Notes under the pieces: model-generated | What the model was told of the DNA's origin: nothing | Database searches by the model: none | What the model saw: only the letters and a program-made list of their open reading frames with translations | Position numbers and translations under genes: made by a program | In this document: positions 26,310-35,809 of the stretch, one piece after another | Layout: every line of letters starts with the position of its first letter | Numbering within the stretch: the first letter of the stretch is position 1 | Assembly (NCBI RefSeq): GCF_006539145.1 | Contig: NZ_BJML01000004.1 | Coordinates: 185,635 to 249,634 of the forward strand | From: Microbacterium testaceum | Lineage (GTDB): Bacteria > Actinomycetota > Actinomycetes > Actinomycetales > Microbacteriaceae | Direction: 5' to 3' | DNA: 64,000 bases

Positions 26310-26987
26310 GTGACTCCGCTGCCCGACCCAGTGACCGCGCTGTTGAGCGCCACCGATGCCGTCACACTGCTGCGCGACGCCGAACACCTCGCCGCGGGAC
26401 TCAGCGAGGCGGGGTGGACCCCCGAGGTCGAGAGCGGGCGCTTCGGCGCCGACGGGTGGGATGTGCTGTCGTCCGCATGGGCGCCGAGCGTCTCGGTATT
26501 CCTCGACGGGTCGGAACGGTCGGTGCGCGAGGCCGCCCTGGCCGTCGCCGCGGCGATGAAGGCCGAGCCGCACCGGTGGACCTTCGACTCCGAAGGGCCT
26601 GACTGGTCCACCTGGTCCGTCGACGACGAACGCTGGGGCTCGGACGACATCGACTGGCTCGTGTGGGAAGGAACGGATGTCTCCGTGACCCTGTTCACCG
26701 CCGGCGAGACCCCCGCGGGCCCCGGAACACTCCCGGCGCACCTGCAGCTCTCGATCGGTCGCGTCGATACCCCGTCCGAGGGCCTCCCCCGCGACGACGA
26801 CCGCGCACGGCGCGTGCTGCGCGAAGGATCCGTGGTCGACAGGTGGTATCTCGCCGGCGAGCGCGACCTCCCCGCCGACGTGGTCGAAGCGCTCGAGAAT
26901 GATCCGGACCCGCGCGTGCGTGCGGCGGCAGAGTCGGAACGCTGGATTCGCGAGCAGGCGTTCGGCGGACCTCAGCCGGCGGAGTGA
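26310..26987 (+). CDS. Conserved hypothetical protein
   Basis: 225 residues, not recognised. It is acidic and Trp-rich ('GPDWSTWSVDDERWGSDDIDWLVWEG'), has no signal peptide or membrane segment, and ends in a region with the Asp-Pro-Asp-Pro-x-Val-Arg pattern seen in some HEAT-like helical repeats. Starts with GTG five bases after the SGNH hydrolase stop. Codon use matches the chromosome, so it looks like a real resident gene. Confidence 0.65.
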   Translation: MTPLPDPVTALLSATDAVTLLRDAEHLAAGLSEAGWTPEVESGRFGADGWDVLSSAWAPSVSVFLDGSERSVREAALAVAAAMKAEPHRWTFDSEGPDWSTWSVDDERWGSDDIDWLVWEGTDVSVTLFTAGETPAGPGTLPAHLQLSIGRVDTPSEGLPRDDDRARRVLREGSVVDRWYLAGERDLPADVVEALENDPDPRVRAAAESERWIREQAFGGPQPAE

Positions 26988-27038
26988 CGTCGGAGCGCCC
27001 GAGCACCTCCCTCCCCCAAAGAGCTCAAGGAGAACCCC

Positions 27039-28187
27039 ATGCACGTCGTTATCGTCGGGGCCGGCATCGTCGGCGTCTCGGTCGCGTGCGCTCTCGCCGG
27101 GCGCGGTGTCGCGGTCACGGTGCTGGACCGTGATGGCGGAAAGCAACGCGGGTCGACGGCCTTCGCCCCCGGTTTTGTCGGGGTCTACAACGATGCGCCC
27201 GTGCTCACGGAACTCGCGCGCGCGTCGGTCGACGTCTACCGGGAGCTGCCCGCGTTCGCCCCCAGCGGCGGCCTCGAGCTGGCGACGAGCAGCGCAGGTG
27301 CTGAGACTCTCGCCGAACGTGTCCGCTCCGCCCAGCGCGCGGGACTCCGCGCGACTCTCGACGCGCCGCGAGGTCTCCCCTCGTTCGTCGACGACCGGCA
27401 GGTCGTGGCGGTCGCGCGGTACGACGACGACGGAGTCGCGACGCCTCATCTGCTGAGAGCCCAGCTGCGAGCTGTCGCCGAGAGCTCGGGCGCGCAGTTC
27501 GTCGCTCCCGCCGAGGTGGTCGATATGCGACCGCGCGGCGGCGGATGGACGGTGCGCACCGCCGACGGACGAACCCTCACCGCCGATCAGGTCGTTCTCG
27601 CGGCGGGAATCTGGGGCCCCGGTCTCGCGGGCATGCTCGGACGACGTCTGCCTCTCTTCCCCGTCGCGCATCCGTACGTGTACGCACGACCGAGAGCACC
27701 CCGCGTGGACCCGGGTCCCTTCGTGAGGTGGCCCGAGCACCACGTCTACGCGCGAGCGCACGGCGACACCCTCGGTATCGGCAGCTACGACCACCGCCCC
27801 GCGCCCGTGGCCCCCGCGGCTCTCGACGGCGGCGCCGGCCTGGCCTGGGACCCCGCGTTCGATGCTCCGATCGCGTCGGCGCAGAGCCGCCTCCATCCCG
27901 ACGCCCGATTCACCCCGGCGGCACGGGTGAACGGGGTGTTCGCCATGACGCCCGACAACCTCCCCTTCCTCGGCCCGGTGCCCGGCGCGGAGGGAGCCTG
28001 GATCGCGCAGGCGATCTGGGTCACGCATGCGGGCGGAGCCGCTCTCGCGCTCTCTCGCGCTCTGTGCGGAGAGCTCGCCCTTCCCGAAGAGCTCGCCTGC
28101 GACCGGTTCGAGGACGCCCCGGCGCACGACCTCGAGACGTCGGCTCTGCGGCTGTACCGCGACATCTACGCGCACGACTCCGTGTGA
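27039..28187 (+). CDS. FAD-dependent oxidoreductase, D-amino-acid oxidase/dehydrogenase-like
   Basis: 382 residues of the DAO family. The dinucleotide-binding 'VIVGAGIVGVSVACALA' (residues 3-19) starts the protein, and 'TADQVVLAAGIWGPGLA' and the late 'DNLPFLGPVPGAEG' FAD-contact region are typical. It probably oxidises an amine or amino acid. An AAGGAG ribosome-binding site lies eight bases before the ATG. It is convergent with the TrmH-type gene, with a 16-base gap. Confidence 0.87.
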   Translation: MHVVIVGAGIVGVSVACALAGRGVAVTVLDRDGGKQRGSTAFAPGFVGVYNDAPVLTELARASVDVYRELPAFAPSGGLELATSSAGAETLAERVRSAQRAGLRATLDAPRGLPSFVDDRQVVAVARYDDDGVATPHLLRAQLRAVAESSGAQFVAPAEVVDMRPRGGGWTVRTADGRTLTADQVVLAAGIWGPGLAGMLGRRLPLFPVAHPYVYARPRAPRVDPGPFVRWPEHHVYARAHGDTLGIGSYDHRPAPVAPAALDGGAGLAWDPAFDAPIASAQSRLHPDARFTPAARVNGVFAMTPDNLPFLGPVPGAEGAWIAQAIWVTHAGGAALALSRALCGELALPEELACDRFEDAPAHDLETSALRLYRDIYAHDSV

Positions 28188-28203
28188 GTCTGTGCGCCGG
28201 GCG

Positions 28204-29013
28204 TCAGCCCCGGCGACCTCGCGCCAGTTCCCACAGCGCCACCGCGCTCGCGGCGGCGACGTTGAGCGAGTCCACTCCCCCGGCCATCGGGATCGTCACG
28301 ACCGTGTCGGCGGCGGCCAGCGCGCCGCGGCTCAGGCCGTCGCCCTCGGCCCCGAGCAGCAGGGCGACGCGCTCGTGCCCTGCAGCAGAGAAGGCATCGA
28401 GTGTCACCGCGTCGTCCGAAAGGGCCAGCGCGGCGAGGTGGAATCCGGCCTCGTGCAAGAGCGGCGCGGCCTCCGACCACTCGGGCAGCCGCGTCCACGG
28501 CACCTGGAACACCGTTCCCATGCTCACGCGAACGCTGCGGCGATAGAGCGGGTCGGCGCACCGGGGCGTGACGAGCACGGCATCCGCTCCGAGAGCCGCC
28601 GCCGAACGGAACGCCGCACCGATGTTGGTGTGGTCGACGATGTCTTCGAGCACGACGACGAGCCGCGCGTCGCGGACGACCTCCTCGACGGATGCCAGGG
28701 CCGGACGATGCATCGACGCCAACAGGCCCCGGTGCACGGTGTATCCCGTGACCCGCTCGGCGATCTCGGCCGGGACGACGTAGACGTCTGCGTCGTCCCC
28801 GACCAGTGCGAGGGCATCGGCGAGGAACTTCTCCTGCACGAGGACCGAGCGGGGTCGGTGCCCCGCGCGGAGTGCGCGGTCGAGCACCTTCGACGACTCG
28901 GCGATGTACAGCCCGCCCGCGGGCTCCGACACCCGCCGCAGCGACACGTCGGTGAGGTCGCGATAGTCGGCGAGACGAGGGTCGTCGGCGGTTTCGAGGG
29001 GAATGACGGGCAT
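28204..29013 (-). CDS. SpoU/TrmH-family RNA 2'-O-methyltransferase
   Basis: 269 residues. An N-terminal substrate-binding region ('GLYIAESSKVLDRAL') leads to the knotted SPOUT domain with motif 1 'VVVLEDIVDHTNIGAAFRSAAALG', motif 2 'VALLLGAEGDGLS' and motif 3 'IPMAGGVDSLNVAAASAVALWEL'. It should methylate a ribose in rRNA or tRNA; the exact site is not evident. The ATG of MPVIPLE is chosen because upstream in-frame codons are unrelated to the family. Confidence 0.92.
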   Translation of the reverse strand: MPVIPLETADDPRLADYRDLTDVSLRRVSEPAGGLYIAESSKVLDRALRAGHRPRSVLVQEKFLADALALVGDDADVYVVPAEIAERVTGYTVHRGLLASMHRPALASVEEVVRDARLVVVLEDIVDHTNIGAAFRSAAALGADAVLVTPRCADPLYRRSVRVSMGTVFQVPWTRLPEWSEAAPLLHEAGFHLAALALSDDAVTLDAFSAAGHERVALLLGAEGDGLSRGALAAADTVVTIPMAGGVDSLNVAAASAVALWELARGRRG

Positions 29014-29143
29014 CGTCCCATCGTGCCAGCACACTCCGGCCCGGTGCGGCCCGGTCCCCCGGTCGAGTGTCCGAGCACACCGCTCCTCCGTCCTCCCGCG
29101 CGGAGTGTCGTGACCACGCGGCCGGCGCGGCGGCGCCCCGAGC

Positions 29144-29204
29144 GTTGAGTGTCCAGAACACCCGGACGTTTCAAAAAAGCGTCCGGGTTTCTTGGACACT
29201 CAAC
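29144..29204. repeat. Dispersed palindromic repeat, family 2, copy 1
   Basis: GTTGAGTGTCCA at 29144-29155 matches TGGACACTCAAC at 29193-29204, with CCCGGACG/CGTCCGGG continuing the stem; the loop is A-rich. It lies just downstream of the amidohydrolase gene. Three further copies are at 48.6-48.9 kb. Confidence 0.75.
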
Positions 29205-29295
29205 GAGAGCACGGAGCGGTGGCGGGCCGCGGGAGCGGTGGCGGGCGCGTGAGCGTGGGAACGCAGGGGCGCGACGGGATGCCGGACCCCGGCCC

Positions 29296-30498
29296 TCACG
29301 CCACGTGCAGCGCGCGCCCTCCGGCGATCACCAGGGACCGCTCGGGCTGGCGGACGAGCGCGTCCAGGGGGTTCTCGGCATCCACCAGGACGATGTCGGC
29401 GCGCGCCCCCTCGACGAGGTCGTGCACCTCTCGGCCCACGGCCCACGCGCCCGCGCTGGTCGCGAGCCGCACGACGCGGAGCAGGTCATGGTCGTGCACC
29501 AGGCCGCCGGCGCGGGCGTACTGCCAGGCGATACCGAGCGTGTCGCCGGTTCCGAACGGACTCCACAGATCCCGGATGCCGTCGGTGCCGAGACCCAACC
29601 GGACGCCGGCCGCGTCGAGTTCGGCGAGGGGCAGCTGAGCGAGGCGCAGAGGCGCGACGGTGGTCATCGAGACCCCGGCCTCGCCCATCGCCGCGAGCAG
29701 GTCGCGGCGGCGAGCAGGTTCGAGCTGGGCGACGGCGAACCCGTGGGCGATGTTCACCCGGCCGCCCAGGCCGAGGCGCTGTGTGCGCTCCACGAGCAGC
29801 TCGATCTGGAACGCGCCGAGCTCGGCCGCGTCGTGCAGGTGGATGTCGAGGCCGACGCCGGTGTCGGCGGCGAGCGCGGTGAGGGCGTCGATCTGGCCGA
29901 CGGGGTCGCGGTCGATCGAGGCGGGGTCGAGACCGCCGATCGCGGTGACGCTCTCACGGCCCGCGGCCTCGCGCAGCAGCTCGAGCACGCCGGGGCGACG
30001 CAGCACCCCGTCCTGCGGGAACGCGACGATCTGCACGTCGAGAGCGCCCCCGTAGGCCGCCGCAGCTTCTTCGACCGCCTCGATCCCGCGCAGCCCCACG
30101 CCGTCATCGACGTCGACGTGCGTGCGGATCGCCGTGGTGCCGTGGCGCACGAGCTCGCGCAGCACGAACGCGGACCGCTCGAGGGAGGGGATGCCGAGCG
30201 CGTCGCGCTGTTCCCGCTCGTGGCGGATGCGCCCCTCGGTCGATCCCTCGCCGCCGTACGGCTGCCAGGGCAGTCCCCACCAGGATTTGTCGACGTGCGC
30301 GTGGGCGTTCACGATGCCCGGGAGGGCGAGCAGACCGCGCCCGTCGAACTCGCGGATGCCGATCGGCTCGGTGGCGGCGGGAGTGATCGCGGTGATGCGT
30401 CCCTCGTCGATGGCGATGTCCACGAGGTCGCCGCCCCACGGCCGCACGCGGCGGAGAGAGGTGACGTCGAGCATGGCGGGCCGGGGGAAGGAGCTCAT
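29296..30498 (-). CDS. Amidohydrolase, cytosine-deaminase-like
   Basis: 400 residues of the metal-dependent amidohydrolase superfamily, CodA/D-aminoacylase-like branch. Metal ligands are visible in 'NAHAHVD' at the start of the barrel, 'IHLHDAAE', 'NIAHGFAV' and the catalytic 'LGTDGIRD'. A composite beta-sandwich is formed by the N- and C-termini ('LVIAGGRALHV'). It deaminates or hydrolyses a cyclic C-N bond; substrate not known. Start at 30498; a second ATG (MLDVTSL) eight codons later is possible. Confidence 0.85.
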   Translation of the reverse strand: MSSFPRPAMLDVTSLRRVRPWGGDLVDIAIDEGRITAITPAATEPIGIREFDGRGLLALPGIVNAHAHVDKSWWGLPWQPYGGEGSTEGRIRHEREQRDALGIPSLERSAFVLRELVRHGTTAIRTHVDVDDGVGLRGIEAVEEAAAAYGGALDVQIVAFPQDGVLRRPGVLELLREAAGRESVTAIGGLDPASIDRDPVGQIDALTALAADTGVGLDIHLHDAAELGAFQIELLVERTQRLGLGGRVNIAHGFAVAQLEPARRRDLLAAMGEAGVSMTTVAPLRLAQLPLAELDAAGVRLGLGTDGIRDLWSPFGTGDTLGIAWQYARAGGLVHDHDLLRVVRLATSAGAWAVGREVHDLVEGARADIVLVDAENPLDALVRQPERSLVIAGGRALHVA

Positions 30499-30717
30499 CC
30501 CCCCAGTATCGGCGCCGTGGCTCTCCGTACGACGGGGGTGTGCGACGCCGGGCGCGTCGGGTACGCGGTTGCTGGCGTAGCGAGGATCCGCGCCGGGTGC
30601 GCGACGTCGTTCGCGGGTGATGACGGGAGCGGCCCGTCTCGGCGCCGCGGTCGCGGGGGCTCGCGGCGCGAGCCGGTGTCGGCGCCCCGCCATAGACTCG
30701 AACGGACGGAGGTGCGC

Positions 30718-31566
30718 ATGATCGACACGACGGAGGAGGCCGGGTTCTCGGCATCCATCGATCGCGCCGTCGACGTCCTCGCGGGTCGCAAGATCGCCGT
30801 GCTGACGGGGGCGGGCGTGTCGACCGACTCGGGTATCCCCGACTACCGCGGCAAGGGGGCACCCACACGCACGCCGATGACGGCGCAGCAGTTCCTCTCG
30901 AGCGCCGACGCCCGTCGCCGCTACTGGGTGGGCAGTCACCTGGGCTGGAAGGTGTTCGCGGCCGCGCAGCCGAACGACGGCCACCGTGCCCTCGCCGACC
31001 TCGAGTCCGCGGGAGTCGCGAACGGCGTCATCACGCAGAACGTCGACGGTCTGCACGTGCGGGCGGGCAGCGGCCGGGTGGTCGAGCTGCACGGCACCAT
31101 GCGCCGGGTCGGCTGCCTGCAGTGCGGGCAGGTGTTCGACCGCCGCGATCTGGCGGAGCGCGTCGAAGCCGATAACCCGTGGATCTCGCTGCCCGAGAAC
31201 GTCGAGCTGGGCCCCGACGGTGACGTGACCCCGGCGTCGGCCGACGGGTTCGTCGTCCCGGTGTGCTCGGTGTGCGGGGGCACGCTCAAGCCCGACGTCG
31301 TGTTCTTCGGCGAGTACATCCCGGTCGAGAAGTTCCGCGAGGCCGAGCAGCTGGTCCATGCGAGCGAGGCTCTGGTCATCGCCGGTTCGTCGCTCGTGGT
31401 CAACTCCGGCATCCGACTGGTCGAGCGGGCGCGGCGCAGGCGCCTCCCGGTGGTCATCGTCAACCGCGGAGAGACCCGCGCCGACCAGCGAGCGGCGGTC
31501 AAGATCGACGGCGGCACGACGCACGTGCTGCGCGCCCTCGCCGACCGGCTGCCGGCTCTGCTCTGA
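30718..31566 (+). CDS. Sirtuin-type NAD-dependent protein deacetylase
   Basis: 282 residues. The NAD-binding 'LTGAGVSTDSGIPDYRG' (residues 30-46), 'TQNVDGLH', the catalytic His of 'ELHGTMRR', and a four-Cys zinc site ('CLQC' and 'CSVC') are all intact. It removes acetyl or other acyl groups from lysines using NAD. GGAGG lies six bases before the ATG, and a CATAGACT -10-like box precedes it. It stands alone, convergent with the paaX-type gene. Confidence 0.93.
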   Translation: MIDTTEEAGFSASIDRAVDVLAGRKIAVLTGAGVSTDSGIPDYRGKGAPTRTPMTAQQFLSSADARRRYWVGSHLGWKVFAAAQPNDGHRALADLESAGVANGVITQNVDGLHVRAGSGRVVELHGTMRRVGCLQCGQVFDRRDLAERVEADNPWISLPENVELGPDGDVTPASADGFVVPVCSVCGGTLKPDVVFFGEYIPVEKFREAEQLVHASEALVIAGSSLVVNSGIRLVERARRRRLPVVIVNRGETRADQRAAVKIDGGTTHVLRALADRLPALL

Positions 31567-31692
31567 GGCTCGGCTCCTCTCGCGCAGCGACCTCCCGGCG
31601 AACGGCGACGCTGTGATCGCGCGACGACACCGCAGCCGCACGCGCCCGCCGGGAGAGGCGGCCCGCGCCATCCGGTGCCGCGCCCACCGCCG

Positions 31693-32532
31693 TCACCGCT
31701 CCCGCGTGAAGCCCACTGCTCCGCCGTCGAGGAACGCCCGGTGCGCCCCGCGCACGGTCATGCCGGTGAGACGCTCGATCGCGGAGGTCGCCCCGGGGCG
31801 CAGCTCGTCGTGGCGGCGCACGAAGACCTCGTGGGCGCGGGGGGCGTTCCACCCCGCGGGCAGCAGGTCGGCCGGCAGGTCGGGATCGGTGAAGGGGAAG
31901 CGGCGGTAGTCGTCGGTGAGGCGCACGCGAGCCACCAGGGCATCGTCGTGGGTCCCGCCGTCGACCGGGCTGTCGTGCTGCGCCACGAACCTGCCGTACA
32001 GCGCGTCCAGCGCGTCGAGGTCCCACCCGCGTGCGGCGATCGATCGGTCGTGGTCGAGGTCGCCGCTGCGGCTGAGGAACACGTCGGAGCTCACGCCGTT
32101 TGTCTCCATCAGATCGCGCGCCGCGGCCATGCGGTCGCCGGGTGCGACCCAGATCGCGGGCTGCAGCTGCCCGAAGCCCAGCCAGGTGAGCTGTTTGCGC
32201 ACCTCGTCGCGGGCCGAGCGGTCGCTCGCGCGCGTCGCGATGAGCGTCCATTGGCCGTCCCACTCGCCGGATACGTGCCGGAAGATGCGTTCGCGTCCCT
32301 CGTCGAGCAGCTGCCAGGCCTTGGGCGAGAGCACGTAGGTGGTCAGGCGACCGTCACGGCGGGTCTCGAACCACCCCTCGGCCCGCAGGCGCGACATCAC
32401 CACGCGGGTGGTGGCCGGTTCGACCTCGAAGAGCTGGAGTACGTCGCTGAGTCCGCGCAGCGGAGCCTCGCCGTCGCCGCAGTAACGGAAGTAGTCCCCG
32501 AAGAGCGTGAAGACGAGAGAACGGGGGCGCAT
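31693..32532 (-). CDS. PaaX-family transcriptional regulator
   Basis: 279 residues. An N-terminal winged helix ('VFTLFGDYFRYCGDGEAPLRGLSDVLQLFEV...RVVMSRLRAEGWFE') is followed by a central PaaX domain and a C-terminal helical region. PaaX represses phenylacetate catabolism and responds to an aryl-CoA thioester; a CoA-thioester inducer would fit the CoA-dependent pathway next door. The gene is divergent from the FAD hydroxylase, and the 108-base intergenic region contains dyads and a motif shared with the gentisate dioxygenase promoter. Confidence 0.87.
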   Translation of the reverse strand: MRPRSLVFTLFGDYFRYCGDGEAPLRGLSDVLQLFEVEPATTRVVMSRLRAEGWFETRRDGRLTTYVLSPKAWQLLDEGRERIFRHVSGEWDGQWTLIATRASDRSARDEVRKQLTWLGFGQLQPAIWVAPGDRMAAARDLMETNGVSSDVFLSRSGDLDHDRSIAARGWDLDALDALYGRFVAQHDSPVDGGTHDDALVARVRLTDDYRRFPFTDPDLPADLLPAGWNAPRAHEVFVRRHDELRPGATSAIERLTGMTVRGAHRAFLDGGAVGFTRER

Positions 32533-32539
32533 GCGAGAA

Positions 32540-32562
32540 CGTTACCCGACCATTATGTAACG
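32540..32562. promoter_or_regulatory. Candidate PaaX operator: CGTTAC-N11-GTAACG
   Basis: An exact six-base inverted repeat (32540-32545 and 32557-32562) lies eight bases upstream of the paaX-type start and 78 bases before the hydroxylase start. PaaX proteins bind palindromes of this sort. Assignment is inferred from position. Confidence 0.4.
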
Positions 32563-32587
32563 AAGTGCTGGCGTCGAACGTTTTTAT

Positions 32588-32608
32588 GTTGCATACTCGT
32601 TGCGTCGT
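32588..32608. promoter_or_regulatory. Shared motif copy 1 (GTTGCAT ... TTGCGTCGT)
   Basis: GTTGCAT (32588-32594) and TTGCGTCGT (32600-32608) lie five bases apart upstream of the FAD hydroxylase. The same two words, four bases apart, occur at 39656-39675 upstream of gentisate dioxygenase, which suggests one regulator for both operons. Confidence 0.5.
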
Positions 32609-32640
32609 GACGGTTCGACATTCTCAGCGAGGAGGCTGAC

Positions 32641-34131
32641 ATGCGTATCGCAATCATCGGAGGCGGCCCGGGCGGGCTGCTCTTCGCCGCCCTGGCCGCG
32701 CGGAACATCCCCGGGGCTCACGTCGACCTGTTCGAGCGCAATCGCGCCGACGAGGCCTTCGGCTTCGGCGTCGTCTTCTCGAACGCGACGCAGAGCGGAG
32801 TGGATGCCGCCGACTCGGCGCTGCGCGAGACCCTCGACGCGTCGGGGGTGCGGTGGGACGCCATCCGCGTCACCGCGAAGGGCGAGACCATGACCTTCGC
32901 CGGCAACGGCATGGGCGCCGTGCTGCGCAAAGATCTGCTCGCCGCCCTCCAGCAGCGGGCCGTCGCCGCCGGGGCGCATCTGCACTTCTCCGCCCCGCGA
33001 TGCATCGACGAACTCGGCGACTACGACGTGATCGTGGCCGCCGACGGAGCGAACTCGCAGACGCGCGCCGCGATCGGCGACGACACCCTGGGGGTGACGT
33101 ACGAGACGGCCGCGGCGAAGTTCATCTGGTTCGCCACCGATGCCCCCTTCGAGGGCCTGACGTTCCTGCACACCCACGCCGAGGGTCTTCCCGACGACGT
33201 CGCCGGCGTTTTCGCGGCGCACGCCTATCCGATCGGCGGCGGCCTGTCGACCTTCATCGTCGAGACCGACGAAGACACCTGGCGCGCCGCCGGTCTCGAC
33301 GCCTTCGCCCCCGCCACTCCCCCGGGCCCGAGCGACGAGCACAGCCAGCACCGGCTCGAGCAGATCTTCGCCCCCCTCATCGGCGGCGCACACCTCATCG
33401 GCAACAACTCCCGGTGGGGCAACTTCCGCACCATCCGCGCGCGCAGCTGGCACCGCGGCAACGTCGCTCTGCTCGGTGACGCCGTGCACACCGCGCACTT
33501 CTCGGTCGGCAGCGGCACGAAGATGTCGCTCGAAGACGCCATCGCCCTCGCCGACGCTCTCGCGGCGCACCCCGACGACGTCGAGGCCGCGTTCCTCGCG
33601 TACGAGGGCGTGCGGCAGCCGCAGGTCGCCCGCATTCAGGGCGCGGCGCGGCCGAGCCTGTCCTGGTGGGAGAACTTCGGGACGTACTTCCACGCGTTCG
33701 AGCCCTGGCAGTTCGGTTTCCACTTCTTCTCGCGCGCCCTCCCCGCGGCCAAGATCGCGCGCCGCGACCCGGATGCCGTGGACCGTGCCCTGCGACAGTG
33801 GCAGAACAGGCACGGCGCCCCGCCCCTCGAGTCGGCGGTGACGGGGCTCCTCGACAGACGTGTACTCGACCGCGACCAGCTGCCCCCGGTCGTGACGGTC
33901 GCGGCGGGCGACGGCATCCGTCCCGACGACGCCGTGCGCGAGGCCCTCGCCGGTCACGCCGACGCCTCGGCCGTGCTCGTCACGGGCGGCAGCGCGCTCG
34001 ATCGCCAGCTCACCGCCGAGGCCGCTCGCCTGCGACACGGCGTGGCGGCGATCATCGACGAGCCCGAATGCGACGAGGATCGCGCCATGACCCTGGTGCT
34101 CTCGGGCCGCGCGGATGCGGTGCTGCGATGA
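32641..34131 (+). CDS. FAD-dependent monooxygenase, salicylyl-CoA 5-hydroxylase-like
   Basis: 496 residues. 'IIGGGPGGLLFAALAA' (4-19) binds FAD, 'VAADGANSQTR' contacts flavin and NAD(P)H, and 'GDAVHTAHFSVGSGTKMSLEDA' (from residue 279) matches the salicylyl-CoA/anthraniloyl-CoA hydroxylase branch rather than free-acid hydroxylases. A C-terminal extension of ~110 residues is present. Predicted reaction: salicylyl-CoA + O2 + NADH to gentisyl-CoA. GAGGAGG precedes the ATG, and the stop overlaps the ligase start by four bases. The exact aryl substrate is inferred from the neighbouring gentisate genes. Confidence 0.85.
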   Translation: MRIAIIGGGPGGLLFAALAARNIPGAHVDLFERNRADEAFGFGVVFSNATQSGVDAADSALRETLDASGVRWDAIRVTAKGETMTFAGNGMGAVLRKDLLAALQQRAVAAGAHLHFSAPRCIDELGDYDVIVAADGANSQTRAAIGDDTLGVTYETAAAKFIWFATDAPFEGLTFLHTHAEGLPDDVAGVFAAHAYPIGGGLSTFIVETDEDTWRAAGLDAFAPATPPGPSDEHSQHRLEQIFAPLIGGAHLIGNNSRWGNFRTIRARSWHRGNVALLGDAVHTAHFSVGSGTKMSLEDAIALADALAAHPDDVEAAFLAYEGVRQPQVARIQGAARPSLSWWENFGTYFHAFEPWQFGFHFFSRALPAAKIARRDPDAVDRALRQWQNRHGAPPLESAVTGLLDRRVLDRDQLPPVVTVAAGDGIRPDDAVREALAGHADASAVLVTGGSALDRQLTAEAARLRHGVAAIIDEPECDEDRAMTLVLSGRADAVLR

Positions 34132-35792
34132 AGACGCGCGAGGGGACGACGCCCTGGCCCGCCGACGTCGCCGCGCGGTACCGCGCCGAGGGGCTGTGGC
34201 AGGGCCGCACGCTCGGTGACGCGTTCGCCGAAGCCGCACACGTGCACGCCGACCGGGTCGCTCTCGTCGACGACGAGGTCTCCCTGACCTACACCGAGCT
34301 GCACGACCGGGTCGAGGCGTGCGCGGCGCGCCTGATCGATCTGGGCCTCGTCCCCGACGATCGCGTCGTCGTGCAGCTGCCGAACCACTGGACGTTCGTC
34401 GTTCTGACGGTCGCGTGCCTGCGGGCCGGGATCGTGCCGGTCATGGCACTGCCCGCCCACCGCGAGCACGAGTTGCGACACCTGGTCTCGGCATCCGAGG
34501 CCGTCGCGCTCGTCACTCCCGACATCCTGCGCGACTTCGATCACTTGGCGCTCGGCCGCGCTCTGCGGGCGTCGAGCCCGACCGTGCGGCACCTGATCGT
34601 GCTGAGCGACGATGACGACGCTCCCGACGCCGTCAGCCTCAGGGCCCTGTGCGCACCGTCCGACGACTCGATCCGCGGTCGGGCGCTGCCGAGGCCGGAT
34701 GCCACCGACGTCGCCGTGTTCCTGCTCTCGGGCGGCACGACGGGCCTTCCCAAGCTCATCGCCCGCACGCACGACGACTACCTCTGCAACATCGTCCTGA
34801 CCTCGCCGCCCTCGGCGGTCGATCGCGACACGGTATACCTCGCGACGCTGCCCATGGGACACAACTTCCCGCTCGCGTGCCCCGGCATCCTGGGCACCCT
34901 GCTCGCCGGCGGCACTGTCGTGCCGTTGGGTTCTCCGCGGCCCGAGCGCGCATTCGCGGCCATCGAGCGGCACGGGGTCACCCACACCGCCGCGGTGCCC
35001 GCGGTGGTCGCCTCGTGGCTCGATCACGCCGGCGCCGTGGGGTTCGACGCACTCGGGAGCCTGCGCGTGCTGCAGGTGGGCGGAGCGCGCCTCGCCGACG
35101 AACTGGCCGAGCGCGTCGTGCGGGGGCTGCCGGGCACGCTGCAGCAGGTGTTCGGCATGGCCGAGGGGCTCATCAACGTCACGCGGCTCGACGATCCGGT
35201 CGAGGTCGTCGTCGGTACGCAGGGGCGTCCCGTGTCGCCCCTCGACGAGCTCCGCGTGGTCGACGAGACGAGCGGGCTCGACGTCGCCCCGGGCGCACCC
35301 GGCGTGCTGCTCACCCGAGGCCCCTACACGCCGCGCGGGTACTTCGACGCTCCGGAGACGAACGCGCGCTCCTTCACCCCCGACGGCTACTACATCACCG
35401 GCGACATCGTGCGCCGGCGTCCCGACGGGAACCTCGTCGTCGAGGGACGCAGTAAAGACATGATCAACCGCGGCGGCGAGAACATCTCGGCCGAAGAGGT
35501 CGAGAACCTCGCTTACGCCCTGGCGGGGGTGCGCCTCGCCGCGGCGGTGGCCATGCCGCACGACACCCTGGGTGAGACGGTGTGCCTGTTCGCCGTGCTG
35601 TCCGACGGGCACGACCTCGATCTCGGCGCGGTGAGGGCGCACTTCGACGCCTGTGGCGTCGCGGCGTTCAAACGCCCCGACCACCTCGTGACGGTGACCG
35701 AGCTGCCCTTGACGAAGGTCGGCAAGATCGACAAAAAGGCCCTGCGCGAACGTCTCGTCGCCGAGCGGTCCGCCGAGCTCACCGCATCCTGA
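34128..35792 (+). CDS. Aryl acid AMP-ligase / CoA ligase (salicylate activation likely)
   Basis: 554 residues of the ANL adenylating family, resembling 2,3-dihydroxybenzoate-AMP ligase. The P-loop 'LLSGGTTGLPKLIARTH' (core ~200-216), 'GMAEGLINVTR' A5 motif, 'YYITGDIVRR' A7 motif, and the C-terminal lysine of 'LPLTKVGKIDKKAL' (A10) are present. It should form the acyl-AMP and probably the CoA thioester consumed by the upstream hydroxylase. In streptomycete salicylate (sdg) clusters activation uses two enzymes; only one is seen here. Confidence 0.83.
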   Translation: MKTREGTTPWPADVAARYRAEGLWQGRTLGDAFAEAAHVHADRVALVDDEVSLTYTELHDRVEACAARLIDLGLVPDDRVVVQLPNHWTFVVLTVACLRAGIVPVMALPAHREHELRHLVSASEAVALVTPDILRDFDHLALGRALRASSPTVRHLIVLSDDDDAPDAVSLRALCAPSDDSIRGRALPRPDATDVAVFLLSGGTTGLPKLIARTHDDYLCNIVLTSPPSAVDRDTVYLATLPMGHNFPLACPGILGTLLAGGTVVPLGSPRPERAFAAIERHGVTHTAAVPAVVASWLDHAGAVGFDALGSLRVLQVGGARLADELAERVVRGLPGTLQQVFGMAEGLINVTRLDDPVEVVVGTQGRPVSPLDELRVVDETSGLDVAPGAPGVLLTRGPYTPRGYFDAPETNARSFTPDGYYITGDIVRRRPDGNLVVEGRSKDMINRGGENISAEEVENLAYALAGVRLAAAVAMPHDTLGETVCLFAVLSDGHDLDLGAVRAHFDACGVAAFKRPDHLVTVTELPLTKVGKIDKKALRERLVAERSAELTAS

Positions 35793-35809
35793 TCCGGAAG
35801 GAGCGTTCG